From Propionibacteriaceae bacterium (GTDB taxonomy: Bacteria > Actinomycetota > Actinomycetes > Propionibacteriales > Propionibacteriaceae): a stretch of DNA of 9,470 nucleotides. The position numbers and the translations under genes are program-made. The DNA lies in NCBI GenBank assembly GCA_027346035.1, contig DAIESZ010000245.1, positions 1-9,470 of the forward strand. The letters run 5' to 3'. Positions 1 to 5,430 of the stretch are shown here, piece after piece (within the stretch, counting starts at the first letter, position 1; every line of letters begins with the position of its first letter). Under the pieces are notes generated by a model. That model saw only the letters and a list, made by a program, of their open reading frames with translations, had not been told where the DNA came from and made no database searches.

Positions 1-338
1 CGGCGGCCGAGGCGGCGCTGCCTGGCCTCGGCCCGCGACACCGGGCTGATGGCACTGCCGATGATCACGACGAGCAGGCCCGCAGCACCGACGCAGGCCC
101 CGACCAGCCGCACCGTGTCGAAGGGCTTGTGACGCACCCAGTGAACCGTGGCACGGACCCAGGTGAGCACGAGATCGAGGAATCCGACGATCCACAGGGC
201 CCCGATGATGAGGGCCAGCCCGATCCCGTGGAGCAGGGCGCGGACGCTGCGGCTGCGTCCCCACCGGATCGCCGTGACGGCGAGCACCACTACGATGAGG
301 CCGATGGCCCCCAGGACGACGATCAACTGGTCGCTCAT
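1..338 (-). CDS. Small multi-spanning membrane protein, C-terminus cut by window edge
   Basis: Reading the minus strand from ATG at 338 gives 112 codons without a stop before the sequence ends, so the C-terminus is missing. Three strongly hydrophobic stretches are visible, at about residues 5-24 (rich in L, I, V), 36-60 (including ALIIGALWIVGFLDLVL) and 78-97 (LVGACVGAAGLLVVIIGSAI). They are separated by short basic loops (IRWGRSRSVR; VRATVHWVRHKPF), and a charged Arg/Ala-rich segment begins after the third helix. This is a typical three-helix inner-membrane protein, and codon use is strongly G/C-ending. No family is recognised and no catalytic motif is seen. The gene is divergent from the SseB-like gene with 45 bases between the two starts. 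Only a weak GTGGGG-type ribosome site lies just upstream of the ATG. Confidence 0.72.
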   Translation of the reverse strand, partial: MSDQLIVVLGAIGLIVVVLAVTAIRWGRSRSVRALLHGIGLALIIGALWIVGFLDLVLTWVRATVHWVRHKPFDTVRLVGACVGAAGLLVVIIGSAISPVSRAEARQRRLGR

Positions 339-383
339 GCGCCCCACTGTGCCACACCTGCACCAAGCACCGAGGGAGACGCC

Positions 384-887
384 GTGAACGACACCCCGCG
401 CCCCCTCGCCGATGTCGGACGCCGCTGGGCCGACGACCACGGCGACCCCGACACGTCCGTGCGGGCGGCTCTGGCCGGCGTCCGCGATGCCGAAAGCTAC
501 CTGCGCGCGGTCGCCGCGCTCTGTGCCAGCCGACTGCTGCTGCCGATCATCGCCGGCGGTGACGACGCCGGCGACGGCCCCGATCCCGCCCGGCACGCGG
601 AGATGGCCACCGTCAGCCTGCGCGGCGCCGACGGTCGGTTGGCCCTGCTGGCGTTCACCGGGCTGGACGCCGTCACCGCGTGGAACCGCGACGCACGCCC
701 CGTGCCCGGGACCCTCGACGACGTGGCCGCGACCGTCGCCGAGGCCGGGTCGGACGTCCTGGTGATCGACGTGGCCGGCCCGTCGCCGCTCGAGATCGGT
801 CCCGACCTGCTCGAACACCTTGCGGCCGGACGCCGTCTGGTGGAACTCACCCCGGGCGAGTTCGGCTGGCTCGCCGTGCCGCGCTGA
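384..887 (+). CDS. SseB-family protein (SseB N-terminal-like domain)
   Basis: This 167-residue soluble protein, translated from GTG at 384, resembles the actinobacterial SseB family. It has a helical N-terminus (residues about 5-25), a core with LLLPIIAGG, then a domain with ATVSLRGADGRLALLAFTGLDAVTAWNRDARPVP, which is the characteristic 'value supplied to the host / read as F-T/S' strand pattern of SseB-like domains, and a C-terminal strand pair ending ELTPGEFGWLAVPR. No enzymatic residues are known for the family and the molecular role is unknown. The GTG start is chosen because GAGGGAG (372-378) sits 5 bases upstream and the protein pattern begins there. The open frame extends to GTG 129, but that extension is antisense to the membrane gene and reads as low-complexity acidic residues. 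The gene converges on the PH-domain gene. Confidence 0.75.
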   Translation: MNDTPRPLADVGRRWADDHGDPDTSVRAALAGVRDAESYLRAVAALCASRLLLPIIAGGDDAGDGPDPARHAEMATVSLRGADGRLALLAFTGLDAVTAWNRDARPVPGTLDDVAATVAEAGSDVLVIDVAGPSPLEIGPDLLEHLAAGRRLVELTPGEFGWLAVPR

Positions 888-924
888 GCGGACACGGAGG
901 CGCCGGCGCCGGAGTTCTGCCGGG

Positions 925-1392
925 TCAGGGCTGCTTGTAGCGTCGCACCATCGCCCGCAACTGGGCGAGGTGCTCCTCGGCCCGGTCGCCCTCGGCCCGT
1001 TGGACGGCCAGCACCATGTGCGCGGCGCCGTCCTCCTCATCGTCGACCAACTGCAGGTGCACCCACGAGTCGCCCGGGGCCATCACGAAGTCGTCGACCT
1101 GATCCCAGGCGTAGTGGTTCACCATGACCGCGTTGCGGATGGTGACCCCGTCGGGGCCCACGCTCACCTTGCTGAGCCCGATGCCCATGATCACCGCGAC
1201 GATGACGACCAGGAAGAACACGATCGTCAGAATCTGCGGCCAGGTCCACTCCGACTGGGCCAACGGGCCCATCGCCATCCACAACCCGGCGGATCCGCCG
1301 ACGAGGATCACCGACAGGATCGAGCCGGTGATCAGGACCGGCAACGAGCGCAGCGTCAGCGTCTCGGGAGCGGCGCTCATCGGGTACTCCAC
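925..1392 (-). CDS. Membrane-anchored PH-domain protein (Rv2120c-like)
   Basis: This 155-residue protein has two N-terminal transmembrane helices (about residues 17-41, LPVLITGSILSVILVGG...; and 51-73, PQILTIVFFLVVIVAVIMGIGL). They are followed by a small beta-rich domain, about 75-150, that looks like a bacterial PH fold (KVSVGPDGVTIRNAVM, then WDQVDDFVMAPGDSWVHLQLVDDE) and ends in a basic helix. It matches the size, architecture and position next to hisG of M. tuberculosis Rv2120c, a protein of unknown function. The start is uncertain. GTG 1392 lies 11 bases from the GGAGGA at 1404-1409, while ATG 1380 (MSAAPE) is in the same frame and could be used by coupling from a six-codon ORF. It is downstream of hisG with a 61-base gap and so is probably cotranscribed. 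No catalytic residues are seen. Confidence 0.82.
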   Translation of the reverse strand: MEYPMSAAPETLTLRSLPVLITGSILSVILVGGSAGLWMAMGPLAQSEWTWPQILTIVFFLVVIVAVIMGIGLSKVSVGPDGVTIRNAVMVNHYAWDQVDDFVMAPGDSWVHLQLVDDEEDGAAHMVLAVQRAEGDRAEEHLAQLRAMVRRYKQP

Positions 1393-1397
1393 ATCAT
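1377..1397 (-). other. Six-codon mini-ORF in the hisG-PH gene gap
   Basis: ATG at 1397 begins ATG ATG TGG AGT ACC CGA TGA, encoding MMWSTR. This ATG has the best spacing (6 bases) to the strong GGAGGA site at 1404-1409. Its TGA overlaps ATG 1380 of the PH-domain frame as ATGA. It may be a leader cistron that delivers ribosomes to ATG 1380, or a chance result of an SD placed for GTG 1392. Nothing but the layout supports translation. Confidence 0.3.
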
Positions 1398-1403
1398 GGG
1401 TCT

Positions 1404-1409
1404 TCCTCC
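1404..1409 (-). promoter_or_regulatory. Shine-Dalgarno GGAGGA for the PH-domain gene
   Basis: A perfect GGAGGA (plus-strand TCCTCC) lies 11 bases before GTG 1392 and 6 bases before ATG 1397. It is one of the strongest ribosome sites in the window, and its exact spacing makes the PH-protein start ambiguous. Confidence 0.6.
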
Positions 1410-1453
1410 AGTGGTCGGCGTCCGGCGGGCGCCGGACGACCGGATGCTCGGGG

Positions 1454-2317
1454 TCAGAGGCGGCAGGCGGCGATGTCGGTGACGAGGATGGCCCGCGCGC
1501 CGGCCTCCCACAGGTCGTCCATGAGCTGCTGGGCGCTGCGCCGTGGCACCATCGCCCGCACCGCGTGCCACCCCTGCTTGGCGAGGCCCGACACGGTGGG
1601 GCCCTCGAGCCCGGGAGTGAGCCGGGTGGTGGCCTCGAGGTTCGACTCGTGCACGTCGTAGTCGATCATCACGTAGTTGCGGGCCACGAGGACGCCGTCG
1701 AGGCGGTGCCGGAGCTGCCCGAGGCCGGGCATGTCGTCGCCGCCGCGGCGCTGGATGAGGATGCCCTCGGATTCCAGGATCGGCTCGCCGAACAGTTCGA
1801 GCCCCGCACGGCGCAACGTCGTGCCGGTCTCGACGACGTCGGCGATCGCGTCGGCGACCCCGAGCCGGATCGACGACTCGACCGCGCCGTCGAGCTTGAT
1901 GAGCCGGGCCGTCACCCCGTGCGCGGCGAGATAGCCCTGCAGCAGCCCGGGATAGGACGTGGCGATCCGGCGTCCGTCGAGGTCGGACAGGGTCATCGAC
2001 CCCCCACCGGGCGCGGCGAAGCGGAATCGCGTGGCCCCGAACCCGAGGGCCATGACCTCGTCGGCGTTGGCGCCCGAGTCGATGAGCATGTCGCGACCGG
2101 TGAGACCGAGATCGAGGGTGCCCTCTCCCACGTAGACCGCGATGTCGCGGGGACGCAGGTAGTAGAACTCGACCCCGTTGGCCTCGTCGTAGAGGACGAG
2201 ATCCTTGAGGTCACTGCGCTGGCGGTACCCCGCCTCGCGGAGCATGGTGGTGGCGTGGTCGGCGAGGGATCCCTTGTTGGGGACCGCGACCTTGAGCGGC
2301 GTGCGATCAGGTGCCAT
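1454..2317 (-). CDS. hisG: ATP phosphoribosyltransferase (long form), histidine step 1
   Basis: HisG condenses ATP with PRPP to N1-(5-phosphoribosyl)-ATP, the committed and feedback-inhibited first step of histidine synthesis in the cytoplasm. The 287-residue product aligns by eye throughout with M. tuberculosis HisG (about 284). It opens with LKVAVPNKGSL, followed by FYYLRPRDIAVYVGEGTLDLGLTGRD (52-76). The PRPP-binding segment DGAVESSIRLGVADAIADVV lies at 143-162, followed by ETGTTL. The C-terminal part, about 212-287, is the ACT-like histidine-binding domain of the long form (TPGLEGPTVSGL; AMVPRRSAQQLMDDLWEAGARAILVTDI), so a separate HisZ is not needed. ATG 2317 is chosen because homologues start just before this V-P-N-K-G motif. 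An in-frame GTG at 2368 overlaps the hisE stop (GTGA) and would add 17 residues. It lies 47 bases downstream of hisE in the same operon. Confidence 0.96.
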   Translation of the reverse strand: MAPDRTPLKVAVPNKGSLADHATTMLREAGYRQRSDLKDLVLYDEANGVEFYYLRPRDIAVYVGEGTLDLGLTGRDMLIDSGANADEVMALGFGATRFRFAAPGGGSMTLSDLDGRRIATSYPGLLQGYLAAHGVTARLIKLDGAVESSIRLGVADAIADVVETGTTLRRAGLELFGEPILESEGILIQRRGGDDMPGLGQLRHRLDGVLVARNYVMIDYDVHESNLEATTRLTPGLEGPTVSGLAKQGWHAVRAMVPRRSAQQLMDDLWEAGARAILVTDIAACRL

Positions 2318-2364
2318 GACTGGATCCGTTTCGGGTGTCGGGTGAGCGTGGCGGTGAGGGCCGC

Positions 2365-2631
2365 TCACAGATGCCGGTACACGTCGTCGAGGCTGAGGTC
2401 GAGCGAGACCATCAGCACCTGCAGGTGGTAGAGCAACTGGCTGATCTCGAGGGCGGCGTCGTCACGCGTCTCGTGCTCGGCCGCCATCCACACCTCGGCG
2501 GCCTCCTCGACGATCTTCTTGCCGATGGCGTGGACGCCGGCGTCGAGTCGCGCAACGGTTCCGGAGCCGTCGGGCCGGCTGCGGGCGATCTCACCGAGTT
2601 CGGCGAACAGGTCTTCGAAGCTCTTGCTCAC
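2365..2631 (-). CDS. hisE: Phosphoribosyl-ATP diphosphatase, histidine step 2
   Basis: HisE hydrolyses PR-ATP to PR-AMP and pyrophosphate, directly after HisG. The 88-residue protein has the all-alpha MazG-like fold and the family's acidic metal site: [17 protein letters not shown] (38-54), with E42, E43 and E46, then E62 in [13 protein letters not shown]. It nearly copies M. tuberculosis HisE, including FEDLFAELG at the N-terminus and SLDDVYRHL at the C-terminus. Length is normal. GTG 2631 is the start: the similarity begins there, and a TAGGCT hexamer 7 bases upstream suggests a leaderless mRNA with no ribosome site. It is the first gene of the hisE-hisG-PH unit. Confidence 0.96.
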   Translation of the reverse strand: MSKSFEDLFAELGEIARSRPDGSGTVARLDAGVHAIGKKIVEEAAEVWMAAEHETRDDAALEISQLLYHLQVLMVSLDLSLDDVYRHL

Positions 2632-2638
2632 CGGGCAG

Positions 2639-2644
2639 AGCCTA
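2639..2644 (-). promoter_or_regulatory. Likely -10 element of leaderless hisE promoter
   Basis: TAGGCT on the minus strand (plus AGCCTA) ends 7 bases before GTG 2631. This matches an actinobacterial TANNNT -10 hexamer with transcription starting at or beside the start codon. No convincing -35 is seen at 17-18 bases. No Shine-Dalgarno sequence lies before hisE, which agrees with leaderless translation. Confidence 0.55.
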
Positions 2645-2716
2645 CCGTCACCCGCACGGCGTCCCCCTCATCGCTCGTGCGGGCGAACACCCCGGAGCGG
2701 GTGCGCCGGCCGTGAA

Positions 2717-2731
2717 CCGGGGAACCCCCGG
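2717..2731. repeat. Short perfect GC hairpin
   Basis: CCGGGG-AAC-CCCCGG is a 6-bp perfect stem with a three-base loop. It is immediately overlapped by a second palindrome, CCGGGGCCCCGG (2728-2739). Together with the 2764-2806 stem, it makes the mshC-hisE gap unusually rich in stable structure. It could be a second part of an mshC terminator. Confidence 0.45.
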
Positions 2732-2745
2732 GGCCCCGGCCGGGT

Positions 2746-2783
2746 GGCGTACGACCGGGCCGGCGGCGTACGACCGGGCCGGC
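2746..2783. repeat. Perfect 19-bp tandem duplication
   Basis: The unit ggcgtacgaccgggccggc occurs twice back to back (2746-2764 and 2765-2783) without a mismatch. The core cgtacg is self-complementary. The related sequences ggtcgtacgccg (2795-2806) and gtcgtacaccgg (2817-2828) follow in inverted orientation, so one short motif occurs four times in about 80 bases between mshC and the hisE promoter. Confidence 0.9.
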
Positions 2784-2806
2784 CTCGGTGACCGGGTCGT
2801 ACGCCG
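2764..2806 (-). terminator. Possible GC-hairpin terminator after mshC
   Basis: CGGCGTACGACC (2764-2775) and GGTCGTACGCCG (2795-2806) are perfect 12-bp inverted repeats with a 19-base loop, starting 38 bases beyond the mshC stop. There is no U-tract, so this would be the tract-less hairpin type proposed for actinobacteria. The first tandem copy (2746-2756) could pair with the same right arm, giving an alternative fold. A role in mRNA processing or protein binding is equally possible. Confidence 0.35.
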
Positions 2807-2844
2807 GAACGCCCTTGTCGTACACCGGCGGACGGGAGCCGTGG

Positions 2845-4095
2845 CTACAGCCGGATGCCGAGCAGCGCGTCGACCGTGCCGGTGATCAGCGACGCCGGCT
2901 CGGGATCGTGCCGGTCCGACGACCGGGACGCCGCGGCCCACGCGTCGAGCTCGGCGATCGCCGAGACCGTGTCGAGGTCATCGCGCAGGGCCGCCCGGAC
3001 GCGGTCGATCACCGGTTCGGCCGCGACGGCACCCGCCGCCCCCACCCCCGCACGCCAGGCGGCGAGCCGTGAGGTGGCGGCGTCCAGCTGTCCGGGCGTC
3101 CATTCCCAGCTCTCGCGGTAATGGTGGGCGATCAGCGCCAGCCGCACCGCCATCGGGTCGGCCCCCTGGGCCCGCAGCCGCGAGACGAACTCGAGGTTGC
3201 CGAGGGACTTGCTCATCTTCTGACCGTCGAGGCCGACCATGCCCGTGTGCACGAAGCACCCCGCGAACGGCTGGTGGGTCGCGGCGAACCCCTCCGCGGC
3301 GCACATCTCGTGGTGCGGGAAGACGAGGTCGGAGCCGCCACCCTGCACGTCGATCGTGGGGCCGAGATAGGTGAGGGCGATCGCGGTGCACTCGATGTGC
3401 CACCCGGGACGTCCACGCCCGAGCCGGGAATCCCACGAGGGCTCTCCCGGGCGCTCCAGCCGCCACACGAGACAGTCGAGCGGGTCGCGCTTGCCCGGAC
3501 GATCGGGGTCGCCGCCGTTCTCACCGAACAGCCGCCGCATGGTCGAGGGGTCGAGGTGCGACAGATTCCCGAAGCCGGGGGTCCGCGTGGAGCTGAAGTA
3601 CCAGTCCGGGTGGTCGGGATCGTCGATCTGGTAGACCGCGCCCCCGGCGCGCATGGTGTCGACGAGATCTGCCACCCCGCCCACGCTCTCGACCGCGCCG
3701 ATGTAGTACTCCGGCGGGATGATCCGCAGGGCTCGCATGTCCTCGCGGAACAGGTCGATCTGCTCGGCGGCCAGTTCCCTCCAGTCGCGACCGGTCTGCT
3801 GGGCCCGCTCCAGCAGCGGCTCGTCGACGTCGGTGACGTTCTGGGCGAACCGCACGCTGAGACCGAGATCACGCCACTGCCGGTTGACCAGGTCGAACGC
3901 CAGGTAAGTGAAGGCGTGACCCAGGTGGGTGGCGTCGTAGGGGGTGATGCCGCACACGTAGATGCGGGCGGTGCCCTCGCGGGGGCCCGCCGGTCGCAGG
4001 TCGCCGGTCGCCGTGTCGTGGAGCCGCAGCGACTCATCGACCCCGGACGAGCGGTATCCCAGCGCGGGGACCTCGGGGGCGTCCCATGACCTCAT
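2845..4095 (-). CDS. mshC: L-cysteine:GlcN-Ins ligase, mycothiol biosynthesis
   Basis: MshC joins cysteine to 1-D-myo-inosityl-2-amino-2-deoxy-alpha-D-glucopyranoside through a cysteinyl adenylate, the penultimate step of mycothiol synthesis. It evolved from class I cysteinyl-tRNA synthetase. The 416-residue product starts MRSWDAPEVPAL, as in M. tuberculosis MshC. It contains YVCGITPYDATHLGHA (46-61), with zinc ligand C48 and HIGH-like HLGH; the MshC-type stretch GENGGDPDRPGKRDPLDCLVWR; GRPGWHIECTA with zinc ligand C236; QGGGSDLVFPHHE with H261; and KMSKS (293-297). It lacks the long anticodon-binding tail of true CysRS, which fits MshC. The ATG at 4095 overlaps the stop of the GNAT gene (ATGA), and GAGGAG (4101-4106) lies 5 bases upstream. 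An unusual Cys265 lies where CysRS has its Glu zinc ligand. The open frame extending to 4791 is a shadow of the GNAT gene. Confidence 0.95.
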   Translation of the reverse strand: MRSWDAPEVPALGYRSSGVDESLRLHDTATGDLRPAGPREGTARIYVCGITPYDATHLGHAFTYLAFDLVNRQWRDLGLSVRFAQNVTDVDEPLLERAQQTGRDWRELAAEQIDLFREDMRALRIIPPEYYIGAVESVGGVADLVDTMRAGGAVYQIDDPDHPDWYFSSTRTPGFGNLSHLDPSTMRRLFGENGGDPDRPGKRDPLDCLVWRLERPGEPSWDSRLGRGRPGWHIECTAIALTYLGPTIDVQGGGSDLVFPHHEMCAAEGFAATHQPFAGCFVHTGMVGLDGQKMSKSLGNLEFVSRLRAQGADPMAVRLALIAHHYRESWEWTPGQLDAATSRLAAWRAGVGAAGAVAAEPVIDRVRAALRDDLDTVSAIAELDAWAAASRSSDRHDPEPASLITGTVDALLGIRL

Positions 4096-4745
4096 CGTGA
4101 CTCCTCGTGTGTGGTGGACGCCGGCTGGCCGAGTCGCGGGGGTCGCGCGGCGTCCACCCGCGCGCGGAGCCGGTCGCGGACGTCCGGCCAGTCGTCGGCA
4201 ATGACTGAGAACACCACGGCGTCCCGCCATGTTCCATCGGCGCGACGCTTGTCGCGGCGCGTGACGCCCTCGCGGAAGGCCCCGATCCGGGCGATGGCGG
4301 CAATCGAGCGGGCGTTGAGCACGTCGGCCTGGATCCGCACCCGGCCCCACCCGTGGTCGAACACGTGCGCGAGCAGGAGCAGTTTGCACTCGGTGTTCAC
4401 GCCGCTTCCCCACACCCGCGGGTCGTAGGCGGTCCAGCCGAGGTGAGTGCGCTCGTGGGCGGGCTCCCATTCCCCGAGCGAAGTGGTGCCCACCACGGTC
4501 CCGGCGTCGGGACCGGCCACGAGACGGACCGCGAACGGACGCTCGGCGCCGAGGTAGCCCCGCAGGAGGTCGGCGAACCGGCCCGGGTGGGGGTCGTAGG
4601 CCGCCGGCCCGCCACCCCAGCCGCCGGCGAAGACCTCCGGATGGTGCAGTGCCGCGGTGAGAGGACCGAGGTGCCCCTCGTGCAGCGGTTCCAGCTCGAC
4701 GAACCGTCCTCGCAGGGTCATGGGCAGGGGGATCCTCGGGCTCAC
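4092..4745 (-). CDS. GNAT acetyltransferase, RimJ/RimL type
   Basis: This 217-residue cytoplasmic protein has one GNAT domain that should move an acetyl group from acetyl-CoA to an amine of unknown identity. It has the RimJ/RimL-like opening MTLRGRFVELEPLHEGHLGPL (9-29), then TVVGTTSLGEWEPAHERTHLGWTAYDPRVWGSGVNTECK (83-121). There the acetyl-CoA loop is degenerate (R-V-W-G-S-G-V-N), followed by LLLLAHVFDHGWGRVRIQADVLNARSIAAIARIGAFREG (122-160), the family's N-x-R-S-x-x-A-I-x-x-x-G-F signature. The tail from 195 is Arg/Pro-rich. GTG 4745 is chosen because TAGGAT lies 6 bases upstream, implying a leaderless transcript; ATG 4721 (MTLRGRF) is the alternative. Its stop overlaps the mshC start. It is not canonical MshD, which has two GNAT domains and is about 300 residues long. 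The substrate is unknown. Confidence 0.88.
   Translation of the reverse strand: MSPRIPLPMTLRGRFVELEPLHEGHLGPLTAALHHPEVFAGGWGGGPAAYDPHPGRFADLLRGYLGAERPFAVRLVAGPDAGTVVGTTSLGEWEPAHERTHLGWTAYDPRVWGSGVNTECKLLLLAHVFDHGWGRVRIQADVLNARSIAAIARIGAFREGVTRRDKRRADGTWRDAVVFSVIADDWPDVRDRLRARVDAARPPRLGQPASTTHEESR
4101..4106 (-). promoter_or_regulatory. Shine-Dalgarno GAGGAG for mshC, inside the GNAT gene
   Basis: GAGGAG (plus CTCCTC) sits 5 bases before the mshC ATG, within the last codons of the acetyltransferase gene. With the ATGA overlap it fixes the mshC start and points to coupled translation. Confidence 0.75.
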
Positions 4746-4751
4746 CCGGCG

Positions 4752-4757
4752 ATCCTA
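4752..4757 (-). promoter_or_regulatory. Likely -10 element, GNAT-mshC unit
   Basis: TAGGAT on the minus strand (plus ATCCTA) is followed by six bases (CGCCGG) and then GTG 4745. The arrangement predicts a leaderless mRNA for the acetyltransferase-mshC pair. No clear -35 is visible. It shares a 93-base divergent region with the promoter of the histidine phosphatase. Confidence 0.55.
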
Positions 4758-4826
4758 GTCGGGAGGCATCACCGCGATCGAACGGCCACATGACGGCGGA
4801 TTCGGCGGCGGGAGGTGCGATCGCCC

Positions 4827-4832
4827 TAGGGT
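4827..4832 (+). promoter_or_regulatory. Likely -10 element, histidine phosphatase
   Basis: TAGGGT is followed by GCAGCC and then ATG 4839. A 6-base gap between the -10 hexamer and the start codon implies a leaderless transcript. No Shine-Dalgarno sequence is positioned for this ATG (the GGAGG at 4811-4815 is too far upstream). Confidence 0.55.
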
Positions 4833-4838
4833 GCAGCC

Positions 4839-5411
4839 ATGACAGAGCTCTTCCTCGTCCGCCACGGTGCCACCGAGTGGAGCCGCTCGGGCCGGCACAC
4901 GTCGGTGACCGACCTGCCCCTGCTGCCCGAGGGCGAGGACCAGGCCCGCCGGGTGCGCGTCAAACTCGCCGACATCGGGCTCACCCCCGACGACTTCGGG
5001 CTGGTCCTGTCCAGCCCCCGGCTGCGCGCCCGCAGCACCGCCGAGCTGGCCGGCTTCAGCCCGGAGATCGACGAGCGGCTCGCCGAGTGGCACTACGGCG
5101 ACTACGAGGGGCGCACGAGCAAGGAGATCCGCGGCGACGTGCCCGGCTGGCGCATCTGGACGCATCCGCTGCCCGGGGGCGAGACCCGGACCCAGATCAT
5201 CAACCGGCTCACCGAGGTGGTACGCCGCGTGCAGGCGTCGGGGGTCGAGCGGGCGATCTGCTTCGGCCACGGGCACAGTTCACGGGTGCTCGCGCTGTGC
5301 TGGCTCGGCATCGACATCGCCCGCGGCCAGAGCTTCCCCCTGGAGACCGGCGCCGTGTGCGTGCTCGGCCACGAGAAGGAATCGCCCGCGATCGTGCGCT
5401 GGAACGCCTGA
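4839..5411 (+). CDS. Histidine phosphatase (phosphoglycerate-mutase-like) family protein
   Basis: This 190-residue member of histidine phosphatase branch 1 removes or transfers phosphate through a phosphohistidine. The catalytic motif is LVRHGATEW with R8 and H9. The other phosphate-pocket residues fit the family: R61 in LSSPRLRA, E83 in LAEWHYGDYEG as the likely proton donor, and H144 in CFGHGHSSR. PGGETRTQI (112-120) is also typical. The protein looks cytoplasmic, with no signal peptide, and about the normal length for small phosphatase members, shorter than true glycolytic phosphoglycerate mutase. The substrate cannot be told. The start follows TAGGGT by 6 bases. It is divergent from the GNAT-mshC unit and converges, with 19 bases between stops, on the SCO1664-like gene. 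Confidence 0.92.
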   Translation: MTELFLVRHGATEWSRSGRHTSVTDLPLLPEGEDQARRVRVKLADIGLTPDDFGLVLSSPRLRARSTAELAGFSPEIDERLAEWHYGDYEGRTSKEIRGDVPGWRIWTHPLPGGETRTQIINRLTEVVRRVQASGVERAICFGHGHSSRVLALCWLGIDIARGQSFPLETGAVCVLGHEKESPAIVRWNA

Positions 5412-5430
5412 TCGTCGTCCGGACGCCGGG

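Larger units (their letters stand above)
2628..2825 (-). other. Uncertain 65-codon ORF between mshC and hisE
   Basis: A minus-strand frame opens at GTG 2825, 20 bases after the mshC stop, and ends at a TGA overlapping the hisE GTG as GTGA. Its first third reads VYDKGVPAYDPVTEAGPVV with good G/C-ending codons. The rest is Arg/Pro/Gly-rich and encodes the tandem repeat region. About 85% of third positions are G or C, somewhat below the neighbouring genes. No family is recognised and no ribosome site is visible. The likely hisE promoter lies inside it. It may be spacer DNA that happens to stay open, and I do not call it a gene. Confidence 0.2.

Noticed and set aside
129..383. 85-codon N-terminal extension of the SseB-like frame
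   Set aside because: It is antisense to a clear three-helix membrane protein, reads as acidic low-complexity sequence, and a good ribosome site precedes GTG 384.
897..914. Palindrome ggcgccggcgcc as terminator between SseB-like and PH genes
   Set aside because: It is a simple GC repeat without a proper loop or U-tract, expected at this base composition.
1124..2431. Long plus-strand open frame opposite hisG and the PH gene
   Set aside because: It is the complement of hisG, which is certain; its product is rich in Val/Glu/Gly/Arg as expected of a high-GC shadow frame.
2746..2806. CRISPR-like repeat array
   Set aside because: The 19-bp copies are directly abutting without spacers, there are only two, and no cas gene is nearby.
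2845..4095. mshC as cysteinyl-tRNA synthetase (cysS)
   Set aside because: The product is too short, lacks the C-terminal anticodon-binding region and matches MshC-specific N-terminal and GDPxRPGKxD segments.
4092..4745. GNAT gene as mshD (mycothiol synthase)
   Set aside because: MshD has two GNAT domains and about 300 residues; this has one RimJ/RimL-like domain and 217 residues. Context alone is not enough.
4096..4791. mshC frame continuing about 230 codons upstream of ATG 4095
   Set aside because: The extension is Arg/Pro-rich and lies over the GNAT gene in another frame; MshC similarity begins at MRSWDAPEVP.
5412..5430. Terminator in the phosphatase/SCO1664 convergent gap
   Set aside because: There is a 10-bp palindrome (cgtccggacg) but no loop, and the longer pairing tccgg/ccgga is only 5 bp with a 13-base loop.
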